The notes below the pieces were generated by a model. That model made no database searches and was not told where the DNA came from. It saw only the letters and a program-made list of their open reading frames with translations. A DNA stretch of 64,000 bases from an uncultured Anaerolineae bacterium (lineage in GTDB: Bacteria; Chloroflexota; Anaerolineae; Aggregatilineales; Phototrophicaceae), in the NCBI GenBank assembly GCA_937995825.1, contig CALKJO010000003.1, forward strand, positions 62,001 to 126,000. Reading direction: 5' to 3'. A program made the position numbers and the translations under genes. Shown here piece after piece: positions 61,731 to 64,000 of this stretch. The number at the start of each line of letters is the position of its first letter. The stretch's first letter is position 1.

Positions 61731-62738
61731 ATGACTTTTCGCGTCGGAGTCATCGGCACTGGCTCAATGGGAACAGCCCATGCAGCCGCCTGGATGCGAA
61801 CGCCGGCAAAATTGGCTGGCATATACTCGCCGGACAGCGCGTCGCTCGAACGAAATGCCGCCCAAACCGGCGCAGCAATCTATCACGATCTTGACAAGCT
61901 GATGGATGCAGTTGATGTGGTCGACATCTGCGCGCCGACACACCTGCATCATGAAATGATTGTCAAAGCAGCCTCGAAGGGAAAACACATTATCTGTGAG
62001 AAGCCGCTGGCGCGCCATGTCAGCGATGCGCAAGATGCAATCGATCAGTGCCGCGCTGCGGGCGTTATGCTGCTGGTCGCGCATGTCGTCCGATTTTTCC
62101 CTGAATACGCACTGGCGCAGCAGGCGGTGCTGGCGGGCGAAGTTGGGCATGTCGGCGTCATACGGCTAAGCCGGTGTGCCTATAAACCCTATCGGAACGA
62201 CCCGACTAGTTGGTTTCATGATCGCGACAAGTCAGGCGGGATAATTATCGACCTCATGATCCATGATTTCGACTATGCGCGCTGGGTCGGCGGTGATGTC
62301 GAAAGCGTTTACGCGCGCAGCATCGGGGCGCGCTTTGATGACGCGCCAATTGACCATGCGCTAGCTATTCTCACACACAAAAGCGGTGTGCTGTCACACA
62401 TCGAAGGCGGTTGGTCATATCCGCCGCCAACATTTCGGACATCCTTCGAGATCGCGGGAGATCGCGGGCTGATTGAGCATCCTGCGGAGTCGTCCGCGCC
62501 AGTACGCATCCATATGGCGGAGACTGCACCTGCGTCAATGGTTGCAGTGCCGCGCAGCCCGCTTGACGAAGACCCGTACACGACCGAGATCAAGCATTTC
62601 TACCACGTCTTGAACGGCGATATCACCACGCCGCGCGTCACCGCCGAGGATGGACTCGAAGCGCTGCGCATTGCGGAAGCCGCCGCGCGCTCTGCGCGCA
62701 CAGGACGTGCCGTCAAGGTATCGGAGGTCAGCTCATGA
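61731..62738 (+). CDS. Gfo/Idh/MocA-family oxidoreductase
   Basis: 335 residues. N-terminal Rossmann domain: VGVIGTGSMGTAHA (near 5-18) binds NAD(P), CEKPLARHVSDAQ near 94-106 contains the catalytic EKP lysine; the C-terminal alpha/beta domain includes IIIDLMIHDFDYARWVGGD with the active-site Asp and His. Oxidises or reduces sugars or related polyols; substrate unknown. AGGAG precedes the ATG by about 10 bases. It overlaps the next oxidoreductase gene by 4 bases. Confidence 0.92.
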   Translation: MTFRVGVIGTGSMGTAHAAAWMRTPAKLAGIYSPDSASLERNAAQTGAAIYHDLDKLMDAVDVVDICAPTHLHHEMIVKAASKGKHIICEKPLARHVSDAQDAIDQCRAAGVMLLVAHVVRFFPEYALAQQAVLAGEVGHVGVIRLSRCAYKPYRNDPTSWFHDRDKSGGIIIDLMIHDFDYARWVGGDVESVYARSIGARFDDAPIDHALAILTHKSGVLSHIEGGWSYPPPTFRTSFEIAGDRGLIEHPAESSAPVRIHMAETAPASMVAVPRSPLDEDPYTTEIKHFYHVLNGDITTPRVTAEDGLEALRIAEAAARSARTGRAVKVSEVSS

Positions 62739-63733
62739 TTCGAATCGGATTGATGAGCGCAGCGCATCTGCACGCGCATGGCTATGCCGAAGCGCTGCGC
62801 GCTGTGCCTGATGTGAAGTGCGTTGGCATTGCCGACGACGACCAAGAACGTGGACAGAGTTTTGCCCAACAGCATGAACTCATGCATTTCGAGTCTTACG
62901 AAGCGCTGCTCGATGCGCGCCCCGATGGCATCATCATCTGCTCGGAAAACGTGTATCATGCTCCCCTGATGAAGCTTGCTGCCTCGGCTGGCGTCCACAT
63001 CATGACCGAGAAACCCTTCACAACGACGCTGGAAGATGGGCTGACCGCGCTTGAAGCCTGCCGAAACGCGCAGGTCAAACTCATGACCGCCTTTCCGATG
63101 CGCTTCAACCCACCGATGCGCGAAGTCAAAGCGCTGATGGCAAACGGGGCGCTCGGACAGGTCTACACCATGAACGGCACGAATCAAGGTCAGCTTCCCA
63201 AGCGCCATCGCGCTTGGTTTGTCGACAAAGCGCTGGCTGGCGGCGGCGCGATGATGGATCACATCGTTCACCTTGCTGACATCATGCGCTGGTATCTGAG
63301 CAGCGAAGCGGTCGAGGTATACGCGCAGTCGAATCGCATCCTCTATGCCCATGATGCAAACGTTGAAACAGGCGGCCTAGTCATGATCACCTTCGCTAAC
63401 GGCGTATTTGCGACCATCGACTGCAGTTGGAGCAAACCGCTCGCCTATCCAACCTGGGGCGGCGTGACACTGGATGTGATCGCAGAGAAAGGCGTTGTCA
63501 ACATCAACGCCTTCAAACAAGTCTTTACCGTCTTCAACGAAATCCGCGTCCTGCCGCGCTGCGCCTACTGGGGGTCTGACTCGGACGTGGGGATGGTTGC
63601 AGAGTTTGTGAACGCTATCCGTGAGGATCGCGAGCCATCCATAACCGGCATTGATGGATTGAAAGCAACCGAGATCGTGATCGCGGCTTACCATTCGGCT
63701 GAAATGGGTCAGCCTGTTCGCTTACCTCTGTAA
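62735..63733 (+). CDS. Gfo/Idh/MocA-family oxidoreductase
   Basis: 332 residues, paralogous to the preceding gene with which it overlaps by 4 bases. The N-terminal glycine-rich loop is degenerate (IGLMSAAHLHAHGYA instead of GxGxxG), while TEKPFTTTLEDG near residue 90 keeps the EKP lysine and AMMDHIVHLADIMRWYL near 170 keeps the His/Asp pair. Such pairs often act in one pathway, for example on two steps of an inositol or keto-sugar route. Neighbouring cupin and EthD-like genes support a carbohydrate role. Confidence 0.9.
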   Translation: MIRIGLMSAAHLHAHGYAEALRAVPDVKCVGIADDDQERGQSFAQQHELMHFESYEALLDARPDGIIICSENVYHAPLMKLAASAGVHIMTEKPFTTTLEDGLTALEACRNAQVKLMTAFPMRFNPPMREVKALMANGALGQVYTMNGTNQGQLPKRHRAWFVDKALAGGGAMMDHIVHLADIMRWYLSSEAVEVYAQSNRILYAHDANVETGGLVMITFANGVFATIDCSWSKPLAYPTWGGVTLDVIAEKGVVNINAFKQVFTVFNEIRVLPRCAYWGSDSDVGMVAEFVNAIREDREPSITGIDGLKATEIVIAAYHSAEMGQPVRLPL

Positions 63734-63769
63734 AGCTGCGACGTCAACGGATGACTGGCATCCCACAGC

Positions 63770-64000
63770 CTAACCGCGTGTGATAACTGGCGGCTCTGCC
63801 GGACCTGGGACGATGTTGTATTCCTCAGTGTAGAGATGAATGCGAACATCGGCGAACAGGTCGGCGTCCGCCCCTGCCTCCTTACCAATTTGGCTCGCAA
63901 ACGACTCCCGCATTGCTTCCAGACTATCCCACCATAGTTCAGCCGTTCCGTCATAAATCGGCTGATCAGTTTCCTGCTCTGGCAGAGCGATATTGATTCG
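63770..64000 (-). CDS. EthD-domain protein (partial at right edge)
   Basis: The last 76 codons of a gene that enters from the right edge, ending at a TAG stop. The visible part, YDGTAELWWDSLEAMRES followed by DLFADVRIHLYTEE, matches the EthD ferredoxin-like domain. EthD-type proteins are small dimeric alpha/beta barrels; function varies. The start is outside the window. Confidence 0.65.
   Translation of the reverse strand, partial: RINIALPEQETDQPIYDGTAELWWDSLEAMRESFASQIGKEAGADADLFADVRIHLYTEEYNIVPGPAEPPVITRG

Noticed and set aside
63709..63954. 81-residue minus-strand frame at the right end
   Set aside because: It is in another frame over the EthD-like partial gene, which has family motifs.
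1..64000. Insertion sequences, integrases, CRISPR arrays, rRNA, or a replication origin
   Set aside because: None of the expected proteins, repeats or RNA motifs was seen at any position; gene order and codon style look uniform.

Overview
The window is a gene-dense bacterial chromosome segment with no stretch over about 300 bases lacking a gene. The best guess is a Chloroflexota bacterium of the Anaerolineae/Chloroflexia type. The main reasons are an isoprenoid gene set matching the alternative mevalonate route described in Roseiflexus (mevalonate kinase, a decarboxylase with phosphomevalonate-type features, isopentenyl phosphate kinase), surface proteins with Pro/Thr linkers, several TTG and GTG starts, and no outer-membrane genes. 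No rRNA, CRISPR array, insertion sequence or prophage was seen. One tRNA was found: tRNA-Thr(CGT).

Layout. 1-9 kb is almost all minus strand: an edge-truncated LysM surface protein, then a run read right to left as purB-purH-tRNA-Thr-udk-methyltransferase-valS. 9-16 kb holds a type II NADH dehydrogenase with a C-terminal extension, a CelD-type acetyltransferase, an orphan MalK/UgpC-type ABC ATPase, and a cinA homologue followed by two overlapping genes that look like degenerate OMP decarboxylase and orotate phosphoribosyltransferase. 16-27.5 kb has a large SH3/TIM-barrel/golvesin/M23 wall hydrolase, a ThiP/FbpB-type permease plus ATPase, the ctpA-secG-binding protein block flanked by the two separated subunits of a family I CoA-transferase or IpdAB-like hydrolase, and a cNMP-binding protein coupled to a TauE-type permease. 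27.5-37 kb contains tyrS, then alaS-(baseplate J-like)-ruvX-mltG-(binding-protein-like lipoprotein), then thymidine phosphorylase.

37-54 kb has an SCP2 protein, a P-type ATPase, a HEAT protein with a site-2 protease, the phosphomevalonate decarboxylase candidate, a Ugp-like ABC transporter facing a glycerophosphodiester phosphodiesterase, the prenyltransferase-mvk-ipk operon, and a peptide-type ABC system. 54-64 kb has a PrsW-like membrane protein, a secreted trypsin-like protease with a calcium-loop-like motif and three repeat modules, tlyA, lepA, a cupin/phosphomannose-isomerase-like protein, two Gfo/Idh/MocA oxidoreductases, and an EthD-like protein cut by the right edge.

Most genes are housekeeping: translation (valS, tyrS, alaS, lepA, tlyA), nucleotide metabolism (purB, purH, udk, deoA), envelope and proteolysis. 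The most notable points are the complete set of enzymes for the lower alternative mevalonate pathway, the paired pyrF/pyrE-like genes that have lost catalytic motifs, the unusual two-activity wall hydrolase without a visible signal peptide, the split CoA-transferase pair, and a possible RNA switch in front of secG. Several ABC systems lack a component, and the missing parts are partly complementary.
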